A stretch of 64,000 nucleotides of DNA from Narthecium ossifragum (taxonomy: Eukaryota; Streptophyta; Magnoliopsida; Dioscoreales; Nartheciaceae). Positions 1 through 13,199 of the stretch are shown in pieces. The notes under the pieces were generated by a model. It was not told the DNA's origin. It searched no databases and saw only the letters and a list, made by a program, of their open reading frames with translations. The position numbers were made by a program, and so were the translations under genes. The stretch is from positions 14,090,615 to 14,154,614 of the forward strand of contig OY986969.1 of assembly GCA_963920575.1 (NCBI GenBank). The letters run 5' to 3'. Positions within the stretch are counted from its first letter, which is position 1. Every line of letters begins with the position of its first letter.

Positions 1-670
1 TGATTCAAATTGATCAACATTTTATTTCTTTTCTTTATTAGTTTATATAACTCTATCCTATCTTTGATCCTTTTGCTTAATTTTAGGGTTTTGAGAATTG
101 ATTTTGATTTCCAACGTTTTCCCTGTGGTTTGACTCCGGATTTCACCACTAGTCTACGTAAAGTAGTATTAGTGATTGAATAAGGATATAAATTTAAGAT
201 TTGATTGAGGTTAGCAACGTTTTAACGACGACGTTTGCGAGCGATCAGCCGGTGCGGTCGCGAGTGGGGGAGAAGGGGCGAGTTCACGCATGGGCACCAG
301 GGACAAGAGAAGGGAGAGTTACAGAAAGAAGGGGTTTAGCCACTTCAGTGGCTAAGCCGGTCTAGCAGAGTCAGTTTAATCTGACTGAGTCCAATTTGAC
401 CCAAATTGTGATATCTCGTCGTAATCTCGTCCAGATTTATCGATCACGAACACTCCTACTTGATCTATTCAGTCACATACATCATTCAAGGTTGTATGTA
501 CACTACGCGGGTTTGAAACCAATCGAAAAGGCATAATTTTACCAAATTGCCCTTTGGGTCCAAAGACAACAATGCGATCACCCGATCACACTAGACGTGA
601 AACAAAGCGAACCGAACCCACGGGTCCGATCCACGCGGTCGGACCAGGTATAGAGGTACGAGTCATCACA
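1..670 (-). mobile_element. Truncated LTR end, diverged Tekay-type family
   Basis: The last ~190 bases (about 485-670) match the end of the solo LTR at 33813-35955. Both have the 'cactacgcggg' block, a 'taccaaattgccc' block, and a closing segment ending in ACA. The gag remnant resumes at 671, so this LTR appears to have inserted into family-X gag. The AT-rich bases 1-230 are not assigned, and the other end of the LTR is probably outside the window. Confidence 0.5.
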
Positions 671-2790
671 CATTCGTATGGCTTCAGGCTCTATGATGGG
701 TTGTGGGCAGTGGATACTTAGATTCCTCCACCAGTTGATGAAGTCGGCTACTTTCTCATGTGGTGCCTCGGTTTGAGTGAGCTCTGTAATCCCGACGGTT
801 CTCAGGGTGCTGTAGAACCTTTGGAGAAAACCTGCTGCATGTGCTCCCATGAATTGATGCATCCCAGAAGTAGCTTGTTGTACCAAGGGAAGGGCGGTAC
901 GGAGAGTGTTTGGACAAACTAGCGAAGGAGCAGTGCGCAATTATGTGTCGTGTCTTGACATGCTGCTAGGAAGTGAGTGATGTGTTCATAAGGGGATCTG
1001 ATCCCATTGAACATGTTGAACCGGGGCTGCCGATAGTTCGACGGGAATGGGAACAAGTTTATCTCTACTAGGTATGGCTTCAAGTATCCCTACCTCATAG
1101 AATATTCCTGTTGCATGTGAAACGCTCTTACACTCTCAGTGGCCATCTTTTGTACAATCTTGAGAGGCACCGTGTTTTGTTGTGGATTTCTGTATGAGTT
1201 CTCATGATGTGAATTGTTTTCGGGAGGTATGTGCGTCTTTAGGTTAGCTATCTCTGCATCCTTCAACGGGAGTGTGTTACATAGCTATGCCAACTCTTCC
1301 TCGAGTGTAGTTGCGAGAACTTGGTATCGCTCCGGTGAAGGGGATCTGTTTGACGGTGATATGTTCTTCAGAGACTCAAGCAAAACAAGGAATTCGTCTT
1401 CATATGATGTCTCGTAAGCTACATCATTGTTGCCAAGGGAGCGCATGACGCTCGTAGTGCGGGGATGAATTAGAGGCATATTGCTTTGGGGCAGGTTGAC
1501 AATGATGACATCTCGAGATTCTTTGATGGCAGCTTTCTACATTCGTCTCTTTGCTGGAACATTTGATGAAGCGTTGGTCGATGTGGACATCTCGTCGTCT
1601 TGGACTCCAACGGGCATCGCCTTGAAGATGTTGAATTTTTTCTCATGGAGGACTCCTGTTGTACTTTGGCTTCTCAGTGATGAAGTCTCGGACTGGTCTG
1701 CCTTGGTTAACAATCCATAGCAGGGATGACTCGAACCACCGGCGTGAATAGGAAGATGATATATAGCAGCTTTCGTCTTCTTTTCTTCTCAGAAATCTTC
1801 TTCATCTTGATGAGAGAACGGTCCAGTAGAGAAATGTTGCGGCTTCCCTCAAGCTAGAGAGTGTTATCGCCAACGTGGTTGTTCGCGTAGCTCGTGTCGG
1901 AGCCCACTTCGATTTGAAGACTTTGCTTCTCCTAAGCTAGGTAGTATTCATAGGCCGCTCGCATATCGGCTCACATTCCTCTGTTGGTGCTCGTACTCCG
2001 CTCGAAGTAGCAAGACGTAGCAATGACGAACATGAAGTGACTGTTCATCATCGCCAGTTGCATGGAGGCCAATCCAATGTTTATCATGAGACACTTCGTA
2101 CAGAGCTTCGCACGCAAGTTCCGGGACCACCTGCGTTTTTACAACAGATGTAGATTTAGATCTTAATTTAATTTTAGTTCTAAAATTTTTAGCATGTGGT
2201 GCAAAGATTGTTTGAGTCATAGGAGTTTTCTCAGTCATTTTAGTCCTTCTTTTGGAAGTGACAAGAGTGAAGCCATTGTCATCTGCCATAACGGCTCCGA
2301 CGCTAACAGCTGCCCCCGGTTGTGTTTGTGAAGCGTTCAGCTCTATCCGATGATCCATTTTGCTCCCAAACTTCGAGTTCTTTGGCTTTCTCCTCGGTAG
2401 TTTTCGGATGCACATGAGACTCTTTTGTAGCATTTCTGACATTTTGATGGGCTGAGGATCCGACTCATGAGGCCTTGGTGTCGTGTCCTCCTCAACGCGC
2501 AGGGCGAGCCGTCGTCTCCTCGTGGAGCAACTACAACAACACCTTTGTTTATACACTGCAGGTAGCCGCAACCTTGGAGTTGGAGATAGCTACAACAAGA
2601 GTAGTGAAGGGGACTTTTGCGTCGGATGCATCCATCGCTTTTGTGTAGGACATAGTCGCAACTGGAGCAGTGAACGAGACTTTGGATGGTGCCGTGCGCA
2701 TCGGGAGACCGTCGGTACCCATGGAGATGTCGAACCGAAGGTCGCCGAAATGGATAGTCACGACCGCTTCCAAAGTTAGTTGTGCCATAT
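671..2790 (-). pseudogene. Decayed gag region of a minus-strand Ty3/gypsy element (family X)
   Basis: The frame read from about 2788 down to 671 is broken by stops and shifts but resembles retrotransposon gag. A likely N-terminus, MAQLTLEAVVTIHFGDLRFD, starts at 2788, about 100 bases inside the primer-binding site. Further on are an 'FPSNYRQPRFNMFNG' block and 'SPYEHITHFLAAC' near 1070-960. The segment at 940-671 contains 'ELTQTEAPHEKVADFIN' and 'WWRNLSIHCPQP', a pattern I know from non-chromovirus Ty3/gypsy gag. The frame stops at 671 where the neighbouring LTR begins. No protease, reverse transcriptase or integrase is present in the window, so the element continues to the left. Plus-strand ORFs here look like shadows. 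Confidence 0.6.
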
Positions 2791-2887
2791 CCTTCGTTTA
2801 AGAAGGAAGATTTATTAGAATGTAAGGGTTTATTTATAAATATGTTTTTTTTAAAGAATCGGATCAAGAGATGTAAGGTAAGGTGTT

Positions 2888-2905
2888 GTCCCACTGGGTG
2901 TGCCA
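2888..2905 (-). other. Primer-binding site of family-X element
   Basis: Read on the minus strand, TGGCACACCCAGTGGGAC lies just inside the LTR that starts at 2917. It resembles the primer-binding sites of the two Tat elements here (TGGCACGCTCGGTGGGAC and TGGCACGCCCGGTGGGAC). I do not name the primer tRNA. Confidence 0.55.
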
Positions 2906-2916
2906 GATTTTATTCA

Positions 2917-3160
2917 TGAATAAAATGTCAATCTCGGGGAGACGAGATTTTTGTTTTATTTCAACTGAGATTGTAGGCACCACACCGCTGGGTTACCGAA
3001 TTGGCAAATCCATTGTTTACATCCCCGTAGGGAATACTCCTGATTCCATATCCAATACTTAAAAGTAAGTATTCCCTTATGTATTTATAAAGTTAAAAAA
3101 AATATGAAAGATGAAAAGAAAGGAGAAGAGGAACGTGAGGGACTTAGACCCTCATCTTCG
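2917..3160 (-). mobile_element. Partial 5' LTR of family-X element
   Basis: It starts TGAATAAAATGTC in plus orientation and matches the solo LTR at 15583-17742 along its visible length. Shared parts include the 'atctcgggg..acgagattt' palindrome, a 'ggcaa..cca..tacatccc' block, and a purine-rich stretch before 'cttcg'. It breaks off exactly where the Tat-B LTR begins at 3161, so Tat-B inserted into it. The other half is not found in this window. Confidence 0.6.
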
Positions 3161-3704
3161 TGTTAGCCAAAATAATGTCTACCCAATCAATGACCAACAC
3201 GTAAGTATAGTGACTTCATCATCCAATCCAAATAGACGATTGAATGTTCAGTATGCAGAGAAGGCGCATCGGGCAAATAAAAATAAGATGCATGCAAACC
3301 ATCGGCCAGAGGCGATCATAGCAGGTCCGAATGAAGATCATCGACCAAGTGCAATCATGACATGCCTAAAGATCAATAATCAAGCATGATCACGACGTGT
3401 ACAATGTAGAATCATCGGCCATATGTGCTCATCGACCAAAGAAATGAACATGGGAAGGCAGTTATAGTGCAGTTACAGCACGATCTCCTATAATTGCGCC
3501 ACGATCAAGCCAGGTGGGAACGGTTGTTAGCGCTAGGATATAAATAGGCTTCTTTCTGCTCTATAATGACTCTTGGACACTCTGTAACCAGCCTATGAGC
3601 ATGGATTTCAATTACATTTCCGTTCTTGTATGTTCATTTAATTCATGAAGATTATTTATGGCATTTTGTGTTCTTCTTTTACTGTTTTCTTAGATTAGTT
3701 TTTA

Positions 3705-4511
3705 GGGTTAATAACACTTTACTCCCCTCTAGTTTGACAAATTGTCATTTTACACCCAATATTTTCAAACGTGACAAAATGGACCTTGAAGTTTTCAATT
3801 AAGTCGATTTGAACCCTAGCGGGGGATGGCGTTAATCTGAGTGACGGTGATCTAGACGACCGAGAGCGCGTTGAAGCTCGTTCGCTAGCGAGACGAGGTC
3901 ACCGGAGGATGGCAATGGTACAGGAGAGATCGTAAGGTTCTGGGGAGTCAATCCAATGGGTTGGATCGCTGGATTCGTTATCGGATGCGGCGGTTTTGGA
4001 AGGGACGGCGCCGGAGGTGATTTGAACAGCTGAGAACGCATCGAAACTTGATCGACGGTGAAACAAGCCCGCCAAAGGGCAGCGATGGTACAGGAGAGAT
4101 TGCAAGGCTCTGGAGAGTCAATGCAATGGGTTGGATCGCCGGATTCATTGTCAGAGGCGGTGGTTTTGGAAGGGACGGCGCCGAAGGTGATTTGGATGGC
4201 TGAGAACGCATCGAAACTTGATCGACGGTGAAACAAGGCCGTCGGATGACGGCGATGGTATAGGAGAGATCGCAAGGCTCTGGGGAGTGAATCCAATGGG
4301 TTGGATCGTCGGATTCGTCGTCGGAGATGGCGAATCTGAAAGGGACGGCGTCGGAGATGATCTAAACGTTGTTACCTAAATTAATGCCATCCCCCTTCTG
4401 GGTTCAAATCGACATAATTATAAACTTCAAGGTCCATTTTGTCACGTTTGAAAATATTGAGTGTAAAATGACAATTTGGTAAACTAGAGGGGAGTAAAGT
4501 GTTATTAACCC
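3705..4511. mobile_element. Mutator-type non-autonomous element (MULE/MITE) with tandem-repeat core
   Basis: It has terminal inverted repeats of roughly 110 bases, beginning GGGTTAATAACACTTTACTC and ending in the complement. The flanking 9-bp duplication is TAGTTTTTA (3696-3704 and 4512-4520). A 9-bp duplication with long inverted repeats is diagnostic of Mutator-like elements. The GC-rich core is about three copies of a ~170-bp unit; the 'gatcgacggtgaaacaag' marker recurs at 4050 and 4220, with a weaker copy before it. The core gives minus-strand ORFs of up to 154 codons that look like repeat artefacts. No transposase. It sits inside the Tat-B 5' LTR. Confidence 0.85.
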
Positions 4512-4682
4512 TAGTTTTTATTACTATTGTTTTCATAATCTAGTTCTTTACAGTAGATTAATTTAGGGTTATTATAGGTTTAATGTTGCTTTTCTATGGA
4601 TTTAGTTGCTTTTAGGATGATCTTTATCATTTTCTAGACTCAATTAGGCTTTTTAGATAAATTTATCATTTCAAATAGATTA

Positions 4683-7600
4683 TGTCGCGCCCCGACCCGC
4701 GTAGGCTCAACCGGGCCGGGCGACGTGAACCGGAACCTAACCTACTGCGGAAATTTTGGCGAGGTTTCCATCTAATCGTAGTGGTTACCCTAACTAGTCA
4801 TAATCATCCTGTATTAAGTAGAATTACAAAATTCGAACACCGGAACTGAAATAGATATAAAACCTCAAAACATGAAAAAAATATACATTTATCACTCCCG
4901 TAAGAGACTATCTATAACAAAAGGGTAAAACGATATGATCGCCACCTCTCAAGCACCGCCAGACGCCGCCACGTCACCAAACACCTGCTCGGTAGGGGCG
5001 ACCGAAGAAGAGCTCGCGCCAGCACCTGCAAAACGCAGCCCGGGTAGGAGTGAGCACTAAGCTCAGCAGGGACACTACACTACGACACTCACAAGGAAGG
5101 GAACACAACAGTGTCGCCCCCAAGCAAAGCCTAGGTGTATCACAGGGGTCCCATAACCCCACCGGACGTCCCAGAACGCAGGCTCCCAGCACTGCGAACT
5201 CACAGCAGGACCGTGAACACTACTGGCGAAAAGAACACCGCTGAGTGGCCCCACTAAAGAGTCAAAGACTGCCGGACGCCGGCTACACCTCAGGACTTGG
5301 CTCGAGGCCGACACGACCTCTAAACATCAAAGACAACAGTATTCAAGTCCAACTAACCCTATCATTGAAAAGACTGAATACTACAAATCGAGTCCTCGAC
5401 CAAACTACCCGCACGGTCCTAAGAGATAGATCCGGGCTACCCGGAAGCCCCGGATCGGCAACGCCCTAAACAGATGCAACTAGTGCACACACAATGCATG
5501 CTATGAACATGCGCAGAATAGATACATGTAAGCATGCAGCAGGATGTGATGATATAAATACAAGGTCTGGGCACGGCACCCTGCCGGCCCAGGGTGGTGA
5601 GCAATTATTTAAGGTCTAGGGACTGCTGCAGTGGTAACATGTTACGAGCGGTCTACTCGTGATCCTCTTGTAATGGGTCTCTACTGCTCTAATTGATCAG
5701 AATTGCCCTGATCGGACTTGATTGAGTCCAATTGGCTGAATCTGGATCGAATCTGGTTCAGTTCTGGCTCAGATTGGAGTAAGTGGCTGAATCCGGATTT
5801 GGTGGCTGAGCTGAACCAATTAGACTTGGCTGAGTTGATCAAGATCTGGCTGGGAAGATCTGACGGCTGAGGAGTCGCCGGAGTAGATCGCCGGCGTAGG
5901 GGCGGCGGCCGCTGTCGGGATAGTGGCAGGAAGGTTCGTGGGTTGATGGGGAAGAGATCCAACGGCTCGGATCGGGGAGATGGGTGGCAGATCGGCCGGA
6001 TCTGGGAGGTCGACGGTGGTGGGTTGGGTTAACCGGCGTCGGGGACGACGGGGAGCTCGGCAGGGCTTGGGAAAGGTCGGAATCGGGTCTAGGGAGGCCG
6101 GGGAAGGGTTTAGGAAGGGTTTGGGGTGAGATCGGGGTCGTGTCGTGGACGGCGGACGGTGGCTGTGAACTTGGGTTGGCCGGGGAAGACGTCGGAGGAG
6201 ACGACGGAGGCGGAGGAGCGGCTTGGAGAAGTCGTGAGGCTCAGGGGAAGAGGATGGAGGACTTGGTTCGCAGCGGGGGTGGCCGGAAAGGAGAGAACGG
6301 CGATGGTCGGCGGTAGCTTAGGGTTTTGGGCACGGGAGAGAGTAGAGGGAAGAAGATGAACAGTGCTGGGGTGACGTGGCGGTGGGGTCGCTGACGTGGC
6401 GGAGAGAGAAAGTGACGGGGAGAAGGAAATTGAAGGTGAAGGCGATGCCGGCTGCGGAGAAGATGACCGACGGGGAAGAAGGTGGATCTATGGTAGATAT
6501 CGGGTGGAAGCTATATTATCTTTACTCCTATGATATTCTACTCCTATGATAACTTATCAACTACTCTTAATCATTCATCTCATCATTCATCATTACCTAA
6601 TACAAAACTACTAAGGTCCTTTTATAGAGACCTTGACAGAGTCCTAATCCACTAGAAAACCCCCTTGCTTAATTAGCAAGTAATAAGGTTTCTGACTCAA
6701 CTCAACTTCCTAACTCAAAGGGACTCTTAATTAATTCCTAACAATCAACTAGGACTCAATAAAAGACTAATGATAAATACTAATTAAATACTCTAGTTTG
6801 AACTAGGGAAGTCCAAGTCAAACTAGAAAAGAGGTTGAACTAGCTTAGTTCCTCTTCTGGGTTCGGGTCCAGTTGGTCGAGTCGGATCGACTCGTATCAT
6901 AACACCACCAACTGCCAGCAGTCCGCCACAACACCTGCACCGGGAAATAACCCCGCAAACAACAGCTTACATATATAGCAGGTGAAAGCCCTCGGCGCAC
7001 GCCAACATGCAAGGCTATGAAAAGCTGTAGGGCTACCCGCCCGTTTATTCTACACAATCCCAGGAGTCATCACTCCCCTGGTTCACCACTGCCCTATTAT
7101 AGGGCTAACATGCTTAATCGTATATACAAGGTATAAAACGATAAGTAAAACCGGCATACCAAGCCCCGCGGGCAAAAGCCATGAAAACCCTCTCTGCTAC
7201 TAAAGGATCAATCCTCACCAAGAGAAGGATCGATCATTTATGTAACAGTGAGCTTCCCTCGCTGTCGAGGCAAGGAAGATCGATCATTCCTCCCAGGAAG
7301 ATCGATCTTTCTTGAGACAGAGGTCACCCTTCGCGTCGCACCAAGAATGATCGATCCTTCCTCCCAGGAAGATCGATCTTCTTCGCGACGAAGGGTAACC
7401 ATGCCACCCAAGAACCAGGATCGATCTTTTCCAAGCAAAAGATCGATCCTTCATCGTGCGAGGCATGACCAACCCAAAGGATCGATCCTCCCCCAAGAAG
7501 GATCAATCCCGATGGGTTCTCCGGCGTGCTTCCGGCGAGGAATACCGCCGGAAGACACATCCAAACATGACGAAACTCTGGGATCTGGTATATCTATATC

Positions 7601-8186
7601 CCACGAGTCCAAACCGGTAAAATCACTGAAAACCAACAACTATATAATCAAATCTAAGCAAAAGGAGACAAATCAAACCGGAAAACTCAAAACCCCGAAG
7701 AGAGATGTCGGTAGGATCCCTACCGGAGCAAGAGCAACTTAGATCCAAGCAGTTAGGCCTTGGATCGTCCTCAGAAGCCTTCAAAAATCGCGAGATCTGA
7801 GCTGAAGTCGCCGGATTTCAAAAGGGATTTAAGGAAGAAGGTCTCGTCTGCTTTATAGGCAAACGAACCGACTTATGAATGATCGCCCCAAGGAAAGATC
7901 GATCCTTCATGGCGATCTCACTTGACTTTTTGGCACGAAGAGGATCGATCTCTTAGCCTCAGAGGATCGATCCTTTTTGTGCTGAAAGCTAAACTTAGGC
8001 AAGAACTCAAGCCTAAGTCCGGATCTTTCGATCCCAGGTCCCACTAACCATTCTAAGCAAACATTATCACAAACATGGTCAGTGTGTGTACAAGCGCGAG
8101 TGTGGAACTAGCCGATAAGGTACAATTTACCAAATTGCCCTTGCGGCCCACAGCAAGCCACAGGAGGAGAGGGACGGGTCCTCACA
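4683..8186 (-). repeat. 3' LTR of the Tekay element (interrupted)
   Basis: Homologous to 13220-15459 throughout, apart from the 1260-bp insertion at 5640-6899. It carries many GATCGATC palindromes between about 7206 and 7970. The long ORFs predicted on both strands at 7238-7742 come from these palindromes and are not genes. Confidence 0.9.
5640..6899 (-). mobile_element. Solo LTR, family B (1260 bp)
   Basis: It has TG..CA ends, starting TGTTACGAGCGG and ending CTCGTATCA, and a 5-bp duplication TAACA at 5635-5639 and 6900-6904. It is absent from the matching site in the other LTR at about 14175. The reverse complement matches 23065-24410, including the tail 'cctctataaaagg' equivalent. Sense orientation is inferred minus because the TATAAAAGG box faces that way. 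No coding domain. Confidence 0.9.
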
Positions 8187-8197
8187 TCCTATTACCC

Positions 8198-11100
8198 TTA
8201 AAGGAAATCTCGTCTCGAGATTCGATAAAGGTAGGGCTCGGAACAACGGGAAAAGCTACACTCGTAGACAGGACAAAAGGTACCTCGAGAAGGAAACAAG
8301 TGCGGATACTCCTGCCGCATGCGCGCCTCGCGCTCCCAGGTCATCTCCTCGACGCCTCTGTGCCTCCACAGTACCTTGATCAAGGGAATTGTCTTGCCCC
8401 GCAAGACCTGATCCCTCTGGTCAAGTACGCAAACTGGCTGCTCGACAAAAGTCGCGTCTGCCTCAAGCTCAATGTCATCCACTCTGACTACGTGAGACGG
8501 GTCTAGGTGATACTTCCTCAGCATCGACACGTGAAAAGTCGGGTGCACAGCTGACATGTGCTGAGGAAGATCAAGGCGGTAAGCTACCTCGCCGACCCTC
8601 TCTAGGATCTCAAACGGCCCGACGAACCTCGGGGCCAACTTGCCCCCACCGCCGAACCTAACAGACCCTCTATACGATGATGCCCGCAGGAACACACTGT
8701 CGCCAACTGCGAACTCAAGCGGTCGTCGCCTCCGATCTGCGTAGCTCTTCTGCCGACTCTGAGCCATCAGAAGCCTCTGCCTGATCTGTACTAACCTCTC
8801 TGACGACCTCCTGACGATGTCTGGACCGGTGAGTGAAGCCTCTCCAACCTCTGTCCAGCAAACTGGGGAACGACACGACCTACCGTACAACGCCTCGAAA
8901 GGTGCTACTCCAAGACTGGACTGGTAGCTGTTGTTGTAGGCGAACTCTACCAAGGGAACGTGCTCCTCCCAGCTGCCTCCTGCGTCGAGGACACATGCTC
9001 GCAGCATGTCCTCCAAGATCTGGATCGTCCGCTTTGACTGCCCGTCGGTCTGCGGATGGAACGCCGTACTGAATGTTAGGAGTGTGCCAACAGCCTCCTG
9101 AAAGCCTCGCCAGATCCTGCTAGTGAACCTGGGGTCTCGGTCTGACACGATAGACACTGGTACCCCGTGTAGTCTGACTACCTCTCGGACGTACAAACCG
9201 GCCAACCGGTCTGATGTGTCTGTCACCCGTATAGGCAGGAAGTGCGCCGATTTGGTCAATCGATCAACGATGACCCAAATCGCGTCATTCCCACTAGGAG
9301 ATCTCGGTAGTCCGGTCACGAAGTCCATCGTGATGTGCTCCCACTTCCACTCAGCTAGTGGAAGCGGCAGTAGTAACCCCGGAGTCCGCTGGTGCTCTGC
9401 CTTAACCTTCTGACAGGTAAGGCAGTGCGATACGAACTCCGTCACTGCCCTCTTCATCCTGCGCCACCAAAACTGTCGCCGAAGGTCCTGGTACATCTTG
9501 GTGCCGCCGGGATGAACTGCAAAGCGAGAGTGGTGGAACTCTCGTAGGACGTCATCTCGAAGAACTGGATCTGCCAGAACCGCTACTCTGCCTCGGAACC
9601 GTAGCCCTCCGTCTGGCGATACTGTCCAGTCTCCGTCTGTGCCCTCCGTGCCCGCTGAGGTGCGTAACTCCTCGAGCTCTGCGTCACTGCGCTGCGCCTC
9701 TAACACTCTAGCCAGTACTGCTGGCATGCTCTGCACTGCGTAGAAGAAGCCGCTGGATCCCTGATCCTCGACCTCTAGCCCCAACTGGCCCGCTGTCTCG
9801 AGTGCCTGCCACTGCCGCGCTGACAACCCTGCAACTGCTGCTCTGGTGTCTCTCACCTGTCTGCTCAGCGCGTCTGCGACAACGTTTGCCTTACCAGGAT
9901 GGTAATGTAACTCGATGTCGTAGTCCTCCAGTAGCTCCATCCAGCGTCGCTGCCTCAGGTTGAGGTCACGTTGGGTGAAAACGTGCCTCAAACTCTTATG
10001 GTCCGAGAAGACTGAGAACTTCTCGCCATAGAGGTAGTGCCGCCAGGTCTTCAGGGCGAAGACCACTGCTCCTAGCTCCAAGTCGTGGGTCGGGTAGTTT
10101 TTCTCATGGTTCTTCAACTGGCGAGAACCATAGGAAACTACGTGCCCCTCCTGCATGAGGACACACCCCAAACCCTCACCACTGGCGTCGCAGTAGAAAC
10201 TTTAACCAACGCCTTGCTCGGGGACGATCAGCACCGGTGCACTGGTCAACCTGGTCCTCAGCTGCACGAAAGCCTGCTCAAAAGCATCATCCCACACGAA
10301 CGGGACGGCCTTCTGTGTCAGTCTGGTCAACGGTCCGACGACTTTGGAGAAGTCCCGCACGAACCGTCTGTAGTAGCCCGCCAAGCACAGAAAACTGCGG
10401 ACCTCGAACACTGTCCTCGGCCTCTGCCACTGCACCACTGCCTCGACCTTGGCGGGGTCGACTGAGATCCCTGCTGCCGACACCACGTGCCCAAGGAACC
10501 CCACCTGAGTAAGCCAGAACTCGCACTTGGAGGCCTTGGCAAAGAGCCGATGCCTCCGAAGTAGCTGTAACACTGTCGCCAAGTGCCGCTCGTGCTCCGC
10601 CTCTGACCGGGAGTAGATAAGGATGTCGTCGACGAAAACCACCACGAACATGTCTAGGAACGGCCGGAAGATCCTCTGCATGAGATCCATGAACGCTGCT
10701 GGTGCGTTCGTCAGCCCAAATGGCATCACAACGAACTCGTACAGGCTGTACCGAGTCCGGAATGCCGTCTTCGGGATGTCGCAATCCCAAACCCTCAACT
10801 GGTGGTAGCCGGTGCGTAGGTTGATCTTCGAGAACACTGAAGATCCTCGAAGCTGGTCAAACAGGTCGTCGATCCGCGGCATCGGATACCTGTTCTTCAC
10901 CGTCACCCTGTTGAGCCGCCTGTAGTCTATGCAAAGTCGAAGGGTACCATCCTTCTTCTTTGCGAACAACACTGGCGCCCCCCTGGGAGACATGCTGGGA
11001 CGGATGAAGCCTCTGCTGATCAGCTCATCTAACTGGGTCCTCAGCTTGCTCTGCTCTACTGGTGCCATCGTGAAAGCCGGAAGAGAGATTGGTGCGGTAC

Positions 11101-13051
11101 CTGGTACTAGGTCGATCTCGAAGTCGACCTCTCTGGACGGTGGAAGCCCAGGCAACACCTCGGGGAACACGTCCGCAAAGTCGCACACGATCCTCGGAAA
11201 ACTGCATTGCTGCTGCACTCCGTCAGAACCGGACAGGGACAGGCTGGCTAACAAGGCTGACAGCTGGCTGCCACGCCTTCCCACACCACAAGCAAAGGAA
11301 TCGGTGGAGAACCGATCCCCCAACAACACGAACCGTGTCCCGTCGGGTGTCCAAGCAACCACCCTCCGGCGACCACAGTCGATGACGGCCCGGTATGCTG
11401 CCAACCAGTCCATACCGAGTATCACGTCGAAGCCGGTCATGTCTAGCACTCACAGGTCTAGACAGACCCGGAGGCCTCCAACCTCCAAGGAACAAGATCG
11501 GCAGACCCGGTCCACCCTTACCGCCCCGCCGATCGGTGAGTCTACAGACTGTGCCACCTCTAGCTGACTCATCTCTAATCCTAGCGATGCTACGCACATG
11601 CTAGCATTGTAGGAATGAGACGCCCCAGAGTCTATCAGCACATCTACTAAAGAACTAGAAAGTTGAAAGATACCTTTGAGGACGGACGGCTCTGCTGCGG
11701 TCTGCTGGTACTGCTGAGGCTGGTGGTACTGCAACGGCTGCTAACACTGCAACGGCTGCTGGTACTGCAACGGCTGCTGGTACTGCGGTGGCGGCTGGTA
11801 CTGCGGTGGCGGCTGGTGCAACTGCACGGTGTCCCGCTGCTCACGCATTGGGAGGGCGAACACCTGCCCTCGCCGGCCGCCTCCGCCGCTGGGACGCCCC
11901 AGTCCCGCCCCTGATCCGCGCCCGCCGCTGCTCCCCTGCCAAGCACCGGACCCTCCGCCTCTACTGCCCAGCGGCACAGCGCCTCGCGCTCCTCGCTGGG
12001 GACAGTCTCTACAGAAGTGCCCTAGCTGCCCGCAGAAAAAACACGGGCCGGACGCGCCATCAGACGACTGACCCTGGCTCCCCCCTGACGAAGCCTGCCC
12101 AGATGGCCCGGCTAGGAGTAAGTACGGGGCTGGTGGACTCGGTAGTGACTGCTGGTACTGTTGTGCACGCGGCGGCTGCGGCTGAAAAGGTCGCTGGCGC
12201 CGCTGCTGCCCTCTGCCGAACCCACCCCTGCCCTGGGGTCGCTGCTGTGTGCTGGTGGGAGGTACCGGTGGAACTGCCCGGTACCTGTCATTCCGCAACT
12301 GCGCCTCCACTGATAAGGCACAGTTCAGGATCGCCGGGTACGTCTGGAAGCAGTGTGAGCTGGTCTGCCGCCGAATCTCTTGCCTGAGTCCCCACTCGAA
12401 CTGCCGCACACTGGCTACGGGGTCTGCTGCAACTGCCCCCGCAAAACGGACAAGCTGGGTAAACCTGGAGGCGTACTGCTGAACTGTGTGAGTACCCTGC
12501 AGAAGGGACTGGTACTCGCGGGTCAGGGCGTCACGTGCACTAGCTGGAAAGTGCACGTCTAGGAACATCGCCCTGAACTCCTCCCACCGCGGCAACTCTC
12601 CGCCACTGGTGTGCCGGACAGTGCGCCACCAGTCGCGAGCCTCGCCGTCAAGCTGGAACGCTGCGAGGGTGACCCGAACCCGGTCATCCTCGACGAAGAG
12701 AGCCTCTAGGACGCACGTGACTCCGTCAAGCCACTCGTCCGCTGCAGTCGGGTCTCCAGACCTACCACCGAACCTGGGAGGGTTCAGCCGCTGGAAAGCC
12801 ATCGAGATAGCCACCGAGGCCTGTCCGCCGACAGGAACGGGGGCCTCCTCTTCGGCGAGGAAGACCTCCGCCTGCGCGACCGAAACCGTCGCTGGTGATG
12901 GTACAGTGCGTCTAGCTCGGACCACCCTGACAGGGGCAACCCTGTCCGGCCGGGCGGGTCGACCGGGTCGTGCCCCACCTCGACCGGCAACCTGAAGCTG
13001 GCCGCGAGATCCCGACATCTGCACGATCACCAACAACAAACGAGTTGCCAC
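8198..13051 (-). pseudogene. Tekay gag-pol polyprotein with three in-frame stops
   Basis: A single frame of about 1617 codons; another ATG at 13018 may be the real start. Gag comes first, with a CCHC zinc knuckle (CFFCGQLGHFCRDC) at residues 337-350. Aspartic protease follows with DSGAS from residue 474, then reverse transcriptase with FVDD at 806-809, RNase H, and integrase with an HHCC finger (near 9520-9400) and catalytic core. The C-terminus is a chromodomain-like segment around residues 1545-1600, which typically directs insertion toward particular chromatin. In-frame stops are TAG at 11743-11741, TGA at 11452-11450 and TAA at 10204-10202. With no frameshift and all domains present, it looks recently inactivated. 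Several overlapping plus-strand ORFs are shadows. Confidence 0.92.
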
Positions 13052-13199
13052 TCGTCAGAACGACGAACAAACAGCATATCAATAAAGCGGAAGACATACA
13101 CATCACAAGGAGAGCATGCAAGGATGTTCTAGACATAGAACTAACCCAGTCCATGCTCAACTCAACCGAAACCTGATCCTAACACCCTGGGATCTACAG

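Noticed and set aside
1214..1720. Plus-strand ORFs of 60-80 codons
   Set aside because: They are antisense to the decayed gag region and show no recognisable motif.
4050..4300. Minus-strand 154-codon ORF (3832-4296) as a gene
   Set aside because: It is the translation of a 170-bp tandem repeat inside a MITE.
7238..7742. Open frames of up to 164 codons on both strands (and the matching ones at 14506-15015)
   Set aside because: They lie in LTRs and mirror each other because of GATCGATC palindromes; no domain and no start context.
8075..8506. 143-codon plus-strand ORF
   Set aside because: It spans the LTR end and the antisense of the Tekay chromodomain region, so it is a shadow.
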